A stretch of DNA of 64,000 nucleotides from assembly GCA_030697665.1 (NCBI GenBank), contig JAUYPJ010000037.1, forward strand, positions 1-64,000, in the 5' to 3' direction. The notes under the pieces were generated by a model. The model made no database searches and was not told the origin of the DNA. It saw nothing but the letters and a program-made list of their open reading frames with translations. The DNA comes from Candidatus Omnitrophota bacterium (GTDB lineage Bacteria > Omnitrophota > Gorgyraeia > Aquiviventales > Aquiviventaceae). The position numbers were made by a program, and so were the translations under genes. Shown here in pieces: positions 34,793 through 43,668 of the stretch (position 1 is the first letter of the stretch; each line of letters starts with the position of its first letter).

Positions 34793-35812
34793 TCACGCCT
34801 GATCGATCCACGGCAATCCCAGCACCCGTGCCAGCTCTTTCGCCCGATGGGCGTTGGTGTGCTCTTCCAAGACGAACGCCTGCGCCCCACGCGCCTTCGC
34901 CAGACGCTCTTCGGGGTGAGTCAGATAGTGGTCCAACTTGTCACGCAGATCATCTCCTCCGGAGGTGAAGACGACATACCGGTCGAGGAGGTCGAGCGAC
35001 GGCATACGATCAGAGAGGACGAACGCTTCGCAGGCCAACGCATCGAAGAGCCGGCCGCTCGGCATGTCGTCTTGTCGTTGAGGTTGCGTATGATAGGAGA
35101 GGAACACCCGACAGGAGCTGTGCGCCACAGGACCGAACTTTACGGGGAGTCGCCCCCGGGCGAACCGACGAAGGATCGCCGGCTCAGCGCGCTCCCAGCC
35201 GGAACCCCAGATGGCCAATCGGACGCGGGTTGCCGGGAGCATGTAGCGGGCCGCGTGCTCCCCTGAGCGCCCTTCCGAGTAGTTGCCGATGAAGCACACG
35301 TCAACGTCAAAACGCGGATCGGCAGCGACCGGCCGATAGAGCGTACAATTCGTGCAGGCGATGGGCAGATAGATCAAGCCAGGGAACCGCTCACAGAGCA
35401 GTTGTGAAGCGCAGAAGACGACAGCAAACTGCTCCTGGAACCGCGGGATCAACGCCGACCAGCCTCCGTTTTGGAGCCACATGATTTTTCGGGCGCATGT
35501 ACGTGGGAGCGGCGGGTAATCCGGCCACAAGACAATGACGAGATCCGCCACAATCGTTGGGGCCTCCTTGGCATCGTAGAGCTGCCAGCTGCCGATCTCC
35601 GGACAGTGTCGGCTTAATGCCTCGCCAAGCTCCATGGCGACGAATTCATCTCCGGCCACCCGCAGGAAGGGGCTGAAGCGCGAGATCCGGTGATTCAGGC
35701 AGATGCCCAGATGTAGGAGGCGACGCCGTCCTCGTCGCACCGTCCACCGGTGAGGGACCGCGGCCCGCAGCGCCCAGTGCGTGAGCTTCCTGGCGACCTT
35801 CTTCATCTTCAT
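34793..35812 (-). CDS. CgeB-like glycosyltransferase (GT-B fold)
   Basis: 339 residues. Glycosyltransferase of the CgeB/DUF3880 type: an amino half with KIMWLQNGGWSALIPRFQEQ, then DVCFIGNYSEGRSGEH and a carboxyl half with CRVFLSYHTQPQRQDDMPSG and GRLFDALACEAFVLSDR, DLRDKLDHYLTHPEERLAKA, the nucleotide-sugar side. I chose the ATG at 35812 (MKMKKVARK) over the TTG at 35818. A second member of the family lies at 41366-42247. Sugar and acceptor unknown. Confidence 0.75.
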   Translation of the reverse strand: MKMKKVARKLTHWALRAAVPHRWTVRRGRRRLLHLGICLNHRISRFSPFLRVAGDEFVAMELGEALSRHCPEIGSWQLYDAKEAPTIVADLVIVLWPDYPPLPRTCARKIMWLQNGGWSALIPRFQEQFAVVFCASQLLCERFPGLIYLPIACTNCTLYRPVAADPRFDVDVCFIGNYSEGRSGEHAARYMLPATRVRLAIWGSGWERAEPAILRRFARGRLPVKFGPVAHSSCRVFLSYHTQPQRQDDMPSGRLFDALACEAFVLSDRMPSLDLLDRYVVFTSGGDDLRDKLDHYLTHPEERLAKARGAQAFVLEEHTNAHRAKELARVLGLPWIDQA

Positions 35813-35824
35813 CCACAAAGTCGG

Positions 35825-36661
35825 TTAGCGAATGATCTCCACGTTGGCGTATGGATGGGTCGTCATCACTTCAGGGAGATCGGAGGGTTCAGCCCGTTGG
35901 GCGACCGGAAATTCCTCCGGGACCATCGGGTGGATGTTGCGCATCTTTCGCTGAGAAGGCCAGGCGAGCCAGACCCGCTCGAACCAGCCGTCGTGGACCT
36001 GATCGGCGACCGAGAAGGTTGAGATCTTCTGCCGCATCTTGGCCTCCGACCTGGCGTACGAGAAATGGTAGAACACGCACCGCTCGGGTGGAACGAGGTG
36101 GCGTGGACCTGGGCTGTTGGTCTTGTTGTCTCCGACGAACCTCGTCTCATGGGGAAACGGCAGGCCCAGGATGCGCCTCGCGCGATGAATCTTAAAGACC
36201 CTCCAGGGCGTCCACTTCATGACGTCCGGCGGGATGCGGTAGGCGAAGCTCCTCCAGAAGATAACGCACTTGATGTGGAACGTGCCCGCATCGGGGTGGG
36301 CACGGATCTCATCCAGCAGCGCATCAAGATGGTCCGGCCGGTACACCTCGTCCCCATCAACCAGAAAGTAGTAGTCGAATCCATGCTCGAGACAGTACGC
36401 CATGCCGGCCTGGCGATGCGCCACCTCCGTGGCCCATGTTCCGGTCTGGACAACCACGTTCGGATCCTGCCGCGCCAAGGCTCGAACCATGTCCTCTGTC
36501 CGGTCAGGAAGAAATGGAGCCGGCTGGAGTGACCCGCTGCGATTCCATGGCTGACGGTTCACGTTGACCACCACCTGGTCAACGTGGCGGCGTACCGACC
36601 GAATCGAGTAGGCGATGTACTCTTCCTCGTTGTACACGGAGTAGACGGCGGCGATTTTCAT
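35825..36661 (-). CDS. GT2-like glycosyltransferase (GT-A fold)
   Basis: 278 residues. Opens MKIAAVYSVYNEEEYIAYSI, has FDYYFLVDGDEVYRPDHLDA, where DGD is the metal-binding DxD, and later WRVFKIHRARRILGLPFPH, ERCVFYHFSYARSEAKMRQK. It resembles single-domain GT-A enzymes of polysaccharide loci. The ATG at 36661 is the last triplet of the inverted-repeat element 36658-36761, so the gene is joined to the triple glycosyltransferase through that element. Confidence 0.75.
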   Translation of the reverse strand: MKIAAVYSVYNEEEYIAYSIRSVRRHVDQVVVNVNRQPWNRSGSLQPAPFLPDRTEDMVRALARQDPNVVVQTGTWATEVAHRQAGMAYCLEHGFDYYFLVDGDEVYRPDHLDALLDEIRAHPDAGTFHIKCVIFWRSFAYRIPPDVMKWTPWRVFKIHRARRILGLPFPHETRFVGDNKTNSPGPRHLVPPERCVFYHFSYARSEAKMRQKISTFSVADQVHDGWFERVWLAWPSQRKMRNIHPMVPEEFPVAQRAEPSDLPEVMTTHPYANVEIIR

Positions 36662-36761
36662 CCCACCACCTGGCTGTCGCGGCGGGTGGGGCGAGATTCA
36701 CGGCAGGGCATGAACCCGCCGCGTCTGCGCCGCAGGCGCAGGCAGCCAGGTGGTGGGATCA
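36658..36761. repeat. Inverted-repeat element with ATCCCAC ends, copy 2
   Basis: 104 bases bounded by TCATCCCACCACCTGGCTG (36658-36676) and CAGCCAGGTGGTGGGATCA (36743-36761), 18 of 19 positions complementary. It runs exactly from the TGA stop of the upstream gene (36759-36761) to the ATG of the next (36659-36661). Its reverse complement matches copy 1 (17666) over about 85 bases. Confidence 0.92.
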
Positions 36762-39434
36762 TGCGCGCCGAGGGACCGAGCGCTCCCAGACCTTCGCCCA
36801 CTTGAGCAGCTCAATCCCTGCGTAGAATTCGGCGAAGACCAACCCGTGGAGGCCCTCACGGTAGCCAGCCTTCTTGACATAGCTCTTCCAGAACGTCTTC
36901 CAGGGCCTGCGCCAGATCTGACGCCTCAGATCGCGCTCAGCCTGCGGCCCGAGCCTCCGGAGGAGCTCTTCGGCTTGTAGCGTCGTGTAGCGGTTGTGCC
37001 GCGCGACGAACGACGAGAGATCCTCGCATGGATGGTGTTCCACATCGGCCGCCAGCTCCCCCACCGTCCCCCGGATGACCGGACGCTCGTGCACCACCCC
37101 TTCGTACACGGCCCGGTCCCGGCGCACCAGATTTGGAACGGTATAGTACCACCCGCCGTAGCGCATGGGACGATTGAGCAACACGCTGCGACGATAGAAC
37201 GAGAAGGCGGCATGAGGGCTCTGGGCTTGAAGCAGCCGCTCCATCGAAGCACGAAACCCCGGCGTGACGACGTCGTCGGCGTCGATCTGCAGGACCCACT
37301 CGCCATGGGCGTGCTGCATCCCCAGGTTGCGGTCGGTGGCAAAGCTGCCGTCAAACGCATGGGACACCACCGTCGCCCCAAACGACCGGCAGATCTCCGG
37401 CGTTCGGTCGGTGCTGGCGCCATCCACGACAATGATCTCGTCCGCCCAGCGCACGCTCTCGAGGCATCGGGCGATCCGTGGCTCCTCGTTCTTGGTCAGC
37501 ACGACGACCGAGAGGGTCTCCCGCCCATCAGTTGGGAGCTCAGAACCTGTTATCTGTGGATGGGTTGTCAACGTTGAACGCTGAACGCTGAACGCTGAAC
37601 TCGATGCCCAGTACTTGGCCCACTTGAGGAAATGGACCCAGGCGAAGAGCGCAGCGAAGACCAGGCCGTGCATTCCCTCGCGCCAGCCCTGCTTTTTGAC
37701 GTAGGATTTCCAAAACAGCTTGAGCGGCCGGAGGAACAGCTGAGAGCGGAGCGCCCACGCCGACAGCTCACGGCGGGCCTGCCGGAGCAACCGGGCCTCC
37801 ACATCGGAATAGAAGTTCTGCCGCTCCATGAACTGCGTCAGGCTCTGGAAGGGGTAGTGGTGGATTGGCTGCGCGAGATCGGCGATCGAACCACGCACCT
37901 CCAGCGTCTCATGGACGCTGTGCCCGACGTAGCGGGCCGAGGAGCGTTTGAACAGCTTCACCCCATGCCAGCCAAAGCCTCCGTAGCGCATCGGGCGCCC
38001 AAGAAAGTGGTTCAGCCGATGGACGCGGTAGGCCACGATCGTCCGCTCCTGTTGCACCGTCGAGCGAATCTCGTCCCGCAGGGGCGGCGGGATGACCTCA
38101 TCCGCGTCCAACTGGAGGATCCACTGCCCACGCGCCGCCTCGATGCCGGCGTTGCGCTGCTCATCAAAGTCCCCCCCTGAGCGGCGCACGATGACCGTAG
38201 CTCCGACCTGGCGGCAGTGCTCTCGCGTCCGGTCAGTGCTCTCATCGTCTACCACGACGATCTCATCCACCCAATCCAGGCTCGTGAGGCAGTTGAGGAT
38301 TCTGGCCCCTTCGTTTTTCGTGATGATCACGGCGCTGATCGTCGCGCGATCGTCCATGGCGCGTCCTGGATCACCTTCCGCTTGAGGCACATCTCCAATG
38401 TGTTCCACGGCTGCGCGATGAAGAGGCATGAATCGCTGGAGGCATCTCGCGAACCGTCCTGAGGGAGCGACGATGCGGTGAAACCGCTTCTTCTTTGTGA
38501 GGATTCGCCAGAGCACCGTGAGAGCGCGCCAGGGGCCGCTCAGGCGCACGACGGTCACCTCACGGTGTCTGGGAATGGCGAACTCGATGGCCGGGTCACC
38601 AAACACCCAGACGCGATGCCCGTCGTTCACCAGATGCCGAATGGATGAGACGGCCCTGTCCAGGACTGGCCCCTGTTGCTCCAGGAGCACATACGCGATC
38701 CGTTGCGGCCGCGGTCTGCGCCATTTGCGATAGAACCGCTCCCCATTCTCAAGAAACCGCTGCTCCCGGGTCGGGTCGCGCTTCGCCGTCGCGCTGCCGA
38801 GATGGTAGACATAGGCGCCTTCGGCGATCGCGCAGAAATATCCAGCCCGCCGGACGCGGAGCGAATAATCGGCGTCCTCGTAGTACATGAACCAGAACGT
38901 CTCATCGAGGTATCCCACGCGCTCAAACACCCGCCGAGGCATCAGGAGACAGAACCCCACTGCCCCGGTCGCTTCGAGCCATCGTCCCTGAAGGGGTTGC
39001 AGTCGTCGAGCGACGTCATCCACCGTTTCGCCAGGTTGCGGATGCGCGCCGAACTCGTTGCTCATCGGATTCAGGAGACCGAGCGTCGGATGTGACGTCG
39101 CGACGTGAATCAACTCCGACAACCACCCTGCTGTCACGAGGATGTCGTTGTTGAGCACGCAGATCCAGGGGGCGCGTGTCTGCGCCAGACCCGTGTTGAT
39201 CCCGGCAGCGAACCCATCATTCTGTGGACGGCGGACAACCTCGATCTCAACCCATGGCGTCCCACGAACCTCACTGAGGTACCGCAGGGTCTCTGGCTCG
39301 CTGCTGCCGTTATCCACAATGATGAGCCGGGTGTCGAGCCTCGTGTGGAGCAGGAGGCGTTCCACCCCTGGCTTCAGCAGGTCGGCCCGATCCCACGTGA
39401 GGAGTACCAGATCACAACGCGCTGGTCTCGCCAT
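36759..39434 (-). CDS. Three-domain glycosyltransferase (GT2-GT2-GT2 fusion)
   Basis: 891 residues. Domain 1 (1-340): LIIVDNGSSEPETLRYLSEV, ICVLNNDILVTAGWLSELI and MYYEDADYSLRVRRAGYF, rhamnosyltransferase-like. Domain 2 (365-615): ISAVIITKNEGARILNCL, LQLDADEVIPP, ending LFWKSYVKKQGWREGMHGLV. Domain 3 (641-891): LSVVVLTKNEEPRIARCL, LQIDADDVVTP, ending TFWKSYVKKAGYREGLHGLV. Domains 2 and 3 are WaaE/KdtX-like and clearly duplicates; the next gene upstream belongs to the same family. The 2/3 junction (612-640) is AACGCTG heptamer repeat, as if an intergenic gap had become coding. An inner Met at 360 could start domain 2 separately. Confidence 0.85.
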   Translation of the reverse strand: MARPARCDLVLLTWDRADLLKPGVERLLLHTRLDTRLIIVDNGSSEPETLRYLSEVRGTPWVEIEVVRRPQNDGFAAGINTGLAQTRAPWICVLNNDILVTAGWLSELIHVATSHPTLGLLNPMSNEFGAHPQPGETVDDVARRLQPLQGRWLEATGAVGFCLLMPRRVFERVGYLDETFWFMYYEDADYSLRVRRAGYFCAIAEGAYVYHLGSATAKRDPTREQRFLENGERFYRKWRRPRPQRIAYVLLEQQGPVLDRAVSSIRHLVNDGHRVWVFGDPAIEFAIPRHREVTVVRLSGPWRALTVLWRILTKKKRFHRIVAPSGRFARCLQRFMPLHRAAVEHIGDVPQAEGDPGRAMDDRATISAVIITKNEGARILNCLTSLDWVDEIVVVDDESTDRTREHCRQVGATVIVRRSGGDFDEQRNAGIEAARGQWILQLDADEVIPPPLRDEIRSTVQQERTIVAYRVHRLNHFLGRPMRYGGFGWHGVKLFKRSSARYVGHSVHETLEVRGSIADLAQPIHHYPFQSLTQFMERQNFYSDVEARLLRQARRELSAWALRSQLFLRPLKLFWKSYVKKQGWREGMHGLVFAALFAWVHFLKWAKYWASSSAFSVQRSTLTTHPQITGSELPTDGRETLSVVVLTKNEEPRIARCLESVRWADEIIVVDGASTDRTPEICRSFGATVVSHAFDGSFATDRNLGMQHAHGEWVLQIDADDVVTPGFRASMERLLQAQSPHAAFSFYRRSVLLNRPMRYGGWYYTVPNLVRRDRAVYEGVVHERPVIRGTVGELAADVEHHPCEDLSSFVARHNRYTTLQAEELLRRLGPQAERDLRRQIWRRPWKTFWKSYVKKAGYREGLHGLVFAEFYAGIELLKWAKVWERSVPRRA
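37573..37600. repeat. Translated AACGCTG heptamers at a domain junction
   Basis: Four tandem heptamers GTTGAAC-GCTGAAC-GCTGAAC-GCTGAAC inside the triple glycosyltransferase gene, between its second and third domains. Same family as 9962-10030 between truA and asd. Confidence 0.88.
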
Positions 39435-40233
39435 GCCGTTGGGCGTCGCGTCGATTGGATGTCCCGGACGCGCCAGTCGATGAGCGCTCTTCCCAATACT
39501 TCGCGTAACTGAGCCACTGGTACAGGGCGGCCATGACAGAGACGATCAAGCCCCATCGTCCGTCTCGGTAGCCCTGTTTACCCACGAAACCCCGAACGAA
39601 CCGATCCACCGTCCGCCACAGGGCCTTGCCCAAGGTCATACGGTGTCCGTCCCTGACCCATTTCCTGGCCTCCAGTGTGGTTTGGCGATTCAATTTCTCG
39701 ACAAAGTCTGCCAGGCCCTGATACGAGTAATGCAGCAGGTCATGCCGCAAGGTGCCGCACGGCCGGTTTGAAACGGCTCGGGGGTGGACCGTGGTCTCCT
39801 CCCATCGGAACACCGATTTCTTGAGTAGCTTCAGTTGGGCGCTCGGATACCAGCCGCCGTGGCGAATCCACCGATTCCCGATATAGTTGCGTCGAGGAAT
39901 CGCGTAGGTATCAAAGGGTGGTGGGCCATCGGAAAAGAGTCGTCGAATTTCCTCAGCCAACTCAGGCGTCACACGTTCATCCGCATCCAGGCTGAGTACC
40001 CACTCATGCGCAGCCTGCGCATGCGCCCAATTGCGATGCCGGCCTTCAATGTCCATCTTGCGCCGCAGTACCCGGGCCCCCAGCGATTCGGCGATGCGCA
40101 CGGTGTCGTCCATGCTCTCATCATCCACCACGAGGATCTCCTCGGCCCACCGGACACTGTCAATGCAGGCACGGATCCGATCCGCTTCGTTCTTGGTCAA
40201 GATCACGACGGATAGCGGGAGCGGCGTTGCCAT
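39412..40233 (-). CDS. GT2 glycosyltransferase, WaaE/KdtX-like
   Basis: 273 residues. LPLSVVILTKNEADRIRACI, ILVVDDESMDDTVRIAESLG, WVLSLDADERVTPELAEEI with the DxD, and the family carboxyl end FVRGFVGKQGYRDGRWGLIV plus a hydrophobic helix. Close in design to domains 2 and 3 of the next gene, with which it overlaps by 23 bases, so this part of the locus grew by tandem duplication (inference). The ATG at 40233 lies within the end of the upstream GT2 gene. Confidence 0.85.
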   Translation of the reverse strand: MATPLPLSVVILTKNEADRIRACIDSVRWAEEILVVDDESMDDTVRIAESLGARVLRRKMDIEGRHRNWAHAQAAHEWVLSLDADERVTPELAEEIRRLFSDGPPPFDTYAIPRRNYIGNRWIRHGGWYPSAQLKLLKKSVFRWEETTVHPRAVSNRPCGTLRHDLLHYSYQGLADFVEKLNRQTTLEARKWVRDGHRMTLGKALWRTVDRFVRGFVGKQGYRDGRWGLIVSVMAALYQWLSYAKYWEERSSTGASGTSNRRDAQRHGETSAL

Positions 40234-41354
40234 AGGCGCTCGAATTGCTCCTCGTCCCCTTGGAGGACGACATCGGCATGATGGGCCCACCGCAGGCCAT
40301 GCATCCACTGGCCCCATCTGGTCCCCGGGGCGGCGATGAGGTCAAAGGGTTTCTTCCGGCGCTTCAGGATGAGCCCGGCGGCAGCCACCGAGGCCCAGCG
40401 CGAGGGGAGCGCGGCCCAATGGATATCGGCGTAGGGGATGAGATCCACCGAACGAAAGAGCGCCTCTCCTGTGATGCGCGCGGGCATGACGCAGTACACA
40501 TAGACGTGGGTCCGGCGCCGCGACACGGCCACCAGTCGCTGCAGCCAGCGCCGCAGTTCCTCTGAGCCGGGGACGACCGGCTCCAGTCGAGGCCACGCGA
40601 CGCGGACCCATCGGCCCCATTTGCGGTGGCACCAGCGCTGATTGCGCGCAAAGAGCGCTTCGCGCTCAGGAAGGCTCCGGACCGACTGATGCTCGGCGTG
40701 GTAGACGTAGGAGGCCGAGGCGACCACGCAACGGTAGCCGCCTCGCTGAGCCCGCATGCAGAAGTCCTCGTCCTCAAAAAAGACCCGCTGCACCTCCTCG
40801 CTCAAGCCGCCGATCCGGTCGAGCACGTCTCGTTTGATCAACATGCAAAAGCCCGTGCACATCCCCACTTCGACGTAGCGTCCCCCTGACGGTTTGAGGC
40901 TGTCCGCATAGGCCTGGAGCAACATCCCCTTGGGAGGGTGGTTGCCGAACGTGTTGCTGGTGGGGTTCACCACGCCGATGGCGGGATGGGCGGTGGCGAC
41001 GGTGAGCATCTCCTGCAGCCAGCCGGCGGTAAACCGCAGGTCGTTGTTCAAGAGGCATACGAACGGGGCGGTGGACGCCATGATGCCACGGTTCATCCCG
41101 CGAGGGAATCCCTGGTTCGTCTCGTTCTGCAGCACGGCGACCTCTTTGATGGCGCCGCGCGGCGTGACGGTCGCCAGGAATCGGCGGACGTCCTCTTCGC
41201 TGCCGTTGTCCACGATGAACAACCGGCAGGGCACCCGCGTGGTCTCTAAGAGGCTCTCGAGACACGGCTGCGTCTGCTCAAGGTGGTTCCAGCTCAGGAG
41301 GATGAGATCACACACGGGCCTCTCCGGTGACACGTGACAGGTGACAGGTGACAT
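40203..41354 (-). CDS. GT2 glycosyltransferase, rhamnosyltransferase-like
   Basis: 383 residues. CDLILLSWNHLEQTQPCLES, RLFIVDNGSEEDVRRFLA, VCLLNNDLRFTAGWLQEML and FFEDEDFCMRAQRGGYR are the WbbL/RfbN-like blocks; a carboxyl part of about 150 residues of unclear role follows, also present in domain 1 of the triple enzyme. The likely start is the ATG at 41354, whose first residues MSPVTCHVSPE are encoded by GTGACAG repeat; the real start may be the same codon or a later GTG. Sugar unknown. Confidence 0.82.
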   Translation of the reverse strand: MSPVTCHVSPERPVCDLILLSWNHLEQTQPCLESLLETTRVPCRLFIVDNGSEEDVRRFLATVTPRGAIKEVAVLQNETNQGFPRGMNRGIMASTAPFVCLLNNDLRFTAGWLQEMLTVATAHPAIGVVNPTSNTFGNHPPKGMLLQAYADSLKPSGGRYVEVGMCTGFCMLIKRDVLDRIGGLSEEVQRVFFEDEDFCMRAQRGGYRCVVASASYVYHAEHQSVRSLPEREALFARNQRWCHRKWGRWVRVAWPRLEPVVPGSEELRRWLQRLVAVSRRRTHVYVYCVMPARITGEALFRSVDLIPYADIHWAALPSRWASVAAAGLILKRRKKPFDLIAAPGTRWGQWMHGLRWAHHADVVLQGDEEQFERLWQRRSRYPS

Positions 41355-41356
41355 GG
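41325..41356. repeat. GTGACAG heptamers at a GT2 gene start
   Basis: GGTGACACGTGACAGGTGAC with AGGTGACATGG: four to five heptamers that encode the first residues of the GT2 protein at 40203-41354. Same family as 25333-25437. Confidence 0.88.
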
Positions 41357-41365
41357 AACCAACTC

Positions 41366-42247
41366 TTAAACGCCCATCGCCTGCATCTGTGGCCTCTGTT
41401 CCGGTGATGACCACGTGAGGCCGAGCCTCCGTGAGGCCGTCTCCAGCAGGTGCGTCATCCTGTGGATATAGGTATGGCGCGCCCTGGTAAGGTCGCATCC
41501 CGCCTGGGCGATGGCCCGACGTTCCTCAGGGCGCGCGAGGACGTCGTCGATCACGCCAACAAGCTCATCCGGCGCTCGATAGAGGATGAGGTGCCGCCGG
41601 TCTTCGAGACCCAAGCGCGCCAGATCGTCATGGGGCAGCGTGTTCGTGACGAGCAGCGCCCCCGCCGCCAGCACTTCAAAGATGCGCATGTTGACGTCAT
41701 CGGCAATGGAGTAGTTGAATCCCACGCGGGCTTGGCTGTAGATGGCGCTCAACTCGGTGTAGGGGGCCGTGCCGATGAAGCTCTGCGGGTAGCGCTCCCG
41801 CAGCGCCTGCAGGTAGAACTTTCTCGGGATGCCCCCTTCGGTTCCGACAAACGCAACGTCCCATCGGGGGGCGTGTTCCTGGCGACCGTGGAGTTCCCAG
41901 TCGCACGCGAGGGGGAGCCACTCGGCGTTCGCCAGGCGGTTCGAGGCGGCTCGTTGGGCGCAGCAGACGAGGTCGTAGCGATCCGCCGCGCGACGGATCT
42001 TTCGCCAGCTATTGGGCAGATGCGTGTCAATGGCGTAAAAGATCGCCGGCCGAAGACGCCTGGGAAGAAGGACGAGATAGTCGTCGCCATGATCCACCCG
42101 CAGGTACAGATCATAGCGCGGGGGGATGGACGCGGCGTCGCGCAGCCACCAGTGGTCGCAGGAGAGCCCGAGCGCCCGACAGGCCCGCTCGACATAGATG
42201 CCCGTTGTGTCAGGCCGCGTCTTGTCGAAGATCAGGGCGATGCGCAT
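41366..42247 (-). CDS. CgeB-like glycosyltransferase
   Basis: 293 residues, the second CgeB-like GT-B enzyme here. RIALIFDKTRPDTTGIYVER, YDLYLRVDHGDDYLVLLPRR, DVAFVGTEGGIPRKFYLQAL, then the donor side ARVGFNYSIADDVNMRIFEV, EVLAAGALLVTNTLP and LIGVIDDVLARPEERRAIA-like block LVGVIDDVLARPEERRAIAQ. ATG 42247. It overlaps the small membrane protein gene upstream. Substrate unknown. Confidence 0.78.
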   Translation of the reverse strand: MRIALIFDKTRPDTTGIYVERACRALGLSCDHWWLRDAASIPPRYDLYLRVDHGDDYLVLLPRRLRPAIFYAIDTHLPNSWRKIRRAADRYDLVCCAQRAASNRLANAEWLPLACDWELHGRQEHAPRWDVAFVGTEGGIPRKFYLQALRERYPQSFIGTAPYTELSAIYSQARVGFNYSIADDVNMRIFEVLAAGALLVTNTLPHDDLARLGLEDRRHLILYRAPDELVGVIDDVLARPEERRAIAQAGCDLTRARHTYIHRMTHLLETASRRLGLTWSSPEQRPQMQAMGV

Positions 42248-42566
42248 TGTGGAGCTCCCAAATGGGAACCGCCGCGCCTGGGAACCAGCGGCGCACGCGG
42301 TGGAAGGAGCGCTCGTTGTCCACGAGGACGGCCTGGAGCGTCCCGCAGAGGAAGAACCAAACGCTCAGGGACCACGCCACCGGCCAGAAGACGACCCGCG
42401 CCACGCTGAGCAGGTGGAGCGGCGCGGAGGAGGCCATGAGGCGACGGACCGGCCGCGCCACGCGGCCTTTGACAATGTGGAGCACTCGAACTCCGTTGCG
42501 GTCGGTCTTCAGGGAGTAGTCACGGGCCGCCTGCCAACCTCGCTCAACCAACGAGAGGACCACCAT
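42210..42566 (-). CDS. Small hypothetical protein with a membrane helix
   Basis: About 118 residues (ATG 42566). It overlaps the upstream GT9 gene by 23 bases and the downstream CgeB-like gene by 38 bases. Seen: basic stretch VLHIVKGRVARPVRRLMASS, hydrophobic segment VVFWPVAWSLSVWFFLCGTL, then QAVLVDNERSFHRVRRWFPG. It occupies a gap of about 300 bases that would otherwise be empty inside a tightly packed operon, which is the main reason to call it. No family recognised. Confidence 0.55.
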   Translation of the reverse strand: MVVLSLVERGWQAARDYSLKTDRNGVRVLHIVKGRVARPVRRLMASSAPLHLLSVARVVFWPVAWSLSVWFFLCGTLQAVLVDNERSFHRVRRWFPGAAVPIWELHNAHRPDLRQDAA

Positions 42567-43668
42567 GATCCGATAACAACGCCTCACAGGCCTCAATGAC
42601 TTCTCCCGGCTCGATGGTCGTCAAACAGGCGCGTTCATAGGGACAGGGCGGGAGTTTGAACTGGTGGTAGCAGGGCCGGCACGGCAGATCCTCCCTGAAG
42701 ACCGTCCAGTGGCGCGACGGCGAGGAGATCGAGGGACCGTACACGCTCGGGTCCACCGGGCCGAAGATCGACACCGTCTTCACGCCTTGGCTGACGGCCA
42801 GGTGCAACGGACCGCCATCGTTGCAGATAACGAGGTCAAGACGGCCCAAGAGGCTGACGAACTGGCCGAGCGACGTCTGTCCGCTCATATCCATCGTTGG
42901 GTGCTTCATGAGTCGGGCGACGGTCTGGCAGATCGAGGCGTCCGACGCCTCCCCGAACAGGATCACGCGCGCCCCATGGCGCTCGACCAGCGCGTCCCCC
43001 ACAGCGGCGAACCCCTCAAAGCTCCACCGCCGAAACGAGGCGTCGATCCCCCAGCTCGCCCCGCCCGCCGGCACGATGCCGACCAGGGGCTGCCCGTCGG
43101 CCAACCCATGTCGGGCTAACCACTCCCCGGTCCACTCCCGATCCTCTGCCAAGACCGCCAGCTCGAGTGACGTCTCGCGCAGGCCTATCCCCATGAAGTG
43201 GAGGAGCCTGCGGTAGTACTCGACCACATGCACATCGTGGTACCCGTCGATGGAAAACCGCTCTGTGAGGAAGCGTCCCCGGCGCCGGTAATTGAACCCG
43301 ATGCGCTGACGCACACCCAGGAGCTTCAGGATGAGTCCATACCGCTCACCCAGCGAGAGGTCCAGCGCCAGATCGAAGCGTGACCGGCGGATGCGCCGCA
43401 GGAGCCGCCACAGATCACCAAGGCACCGCCAGGAGGACGTCCGCCACAACTGCACGAACTCATCCTTCTCGTAGATGAACAGCTCATCGAGATGCGGGTT
43501 GTTCCGGAGGATCCGCTCGGTCCGACGGTTGCACAGGTAACCGATCCAACTGCCTGGGAAGGCCTTCCGAACGGCTCGGATGAGCGGCGTGCTGAAGAGG
43601 ACGTCGCCGATCCCGAACGGGTTCACGATGAGGATGCGGAAGTCGCTGGAGGATTGCGCGGGATTCAC
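42544..43668 (-). CDS. GT9 heptosyltransferase-like glycosyltransferase
   Basis: 374 residues. RILIVNPFGIGDVLFSTPLI is the GT9 opening; LVGIVPAGGASWGIDASFRR and the donor-site VICNDGGPLHLAVSQGVKTV, VSIFGPVDPSVYGP are diagnostic of LpxT/RfaF-type ADP-heptose transferases. A Cys-rich LPCRPCYHQFKLPPCPYERA near the end is often seen in this branch. GTG start at 43668 overlaps the toxin gene stop by four bases, so it is coupled to the toxin-antitoxin pair. Suggests a heptose-containing core or related glycan. Confidence 0.9.
   Translation of the reverse strand: MNPAQSSSDFRILIVNPFGIGDVLFSTPLIRAVRKAFPGSWIGYLCNRRTERILRNNPHLDELFIYEKDEFVQLWRTSSWRCLGDLWRLLRRIRRSRFDLALDLSLGERYGLILKLLGVRQRIGFNYRRRGRFLTERFSIDGYHDVHVVEYYRRLLHFMGIGLRETSLELAVLAEDREWTGEWLARHGLADGQPLVGIVPAGGASWGIDASFRRWSFEGFAAVGDALVERHGARVILFGEASDASICQTVARLMKHPTMDMSGQTSLGQFVSLLGRLDLVICNDGGPLHLAVSQGVKTVSIFGPVDPSVYGPSISSPSRHWTVFREDLPCRPCYHQFKLPPCPYERACLTTIEPGEVIEACEALLSDHGGPLVG

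Noticed and set aside
36584..36805. A 73-codon plus-strand frame with an Arg-rich stretch resembling one upstream of oppC
   Set aside because: The likeness arises because both frames cross copies of the same inverted-repeat element; there is no evidence of a protein.
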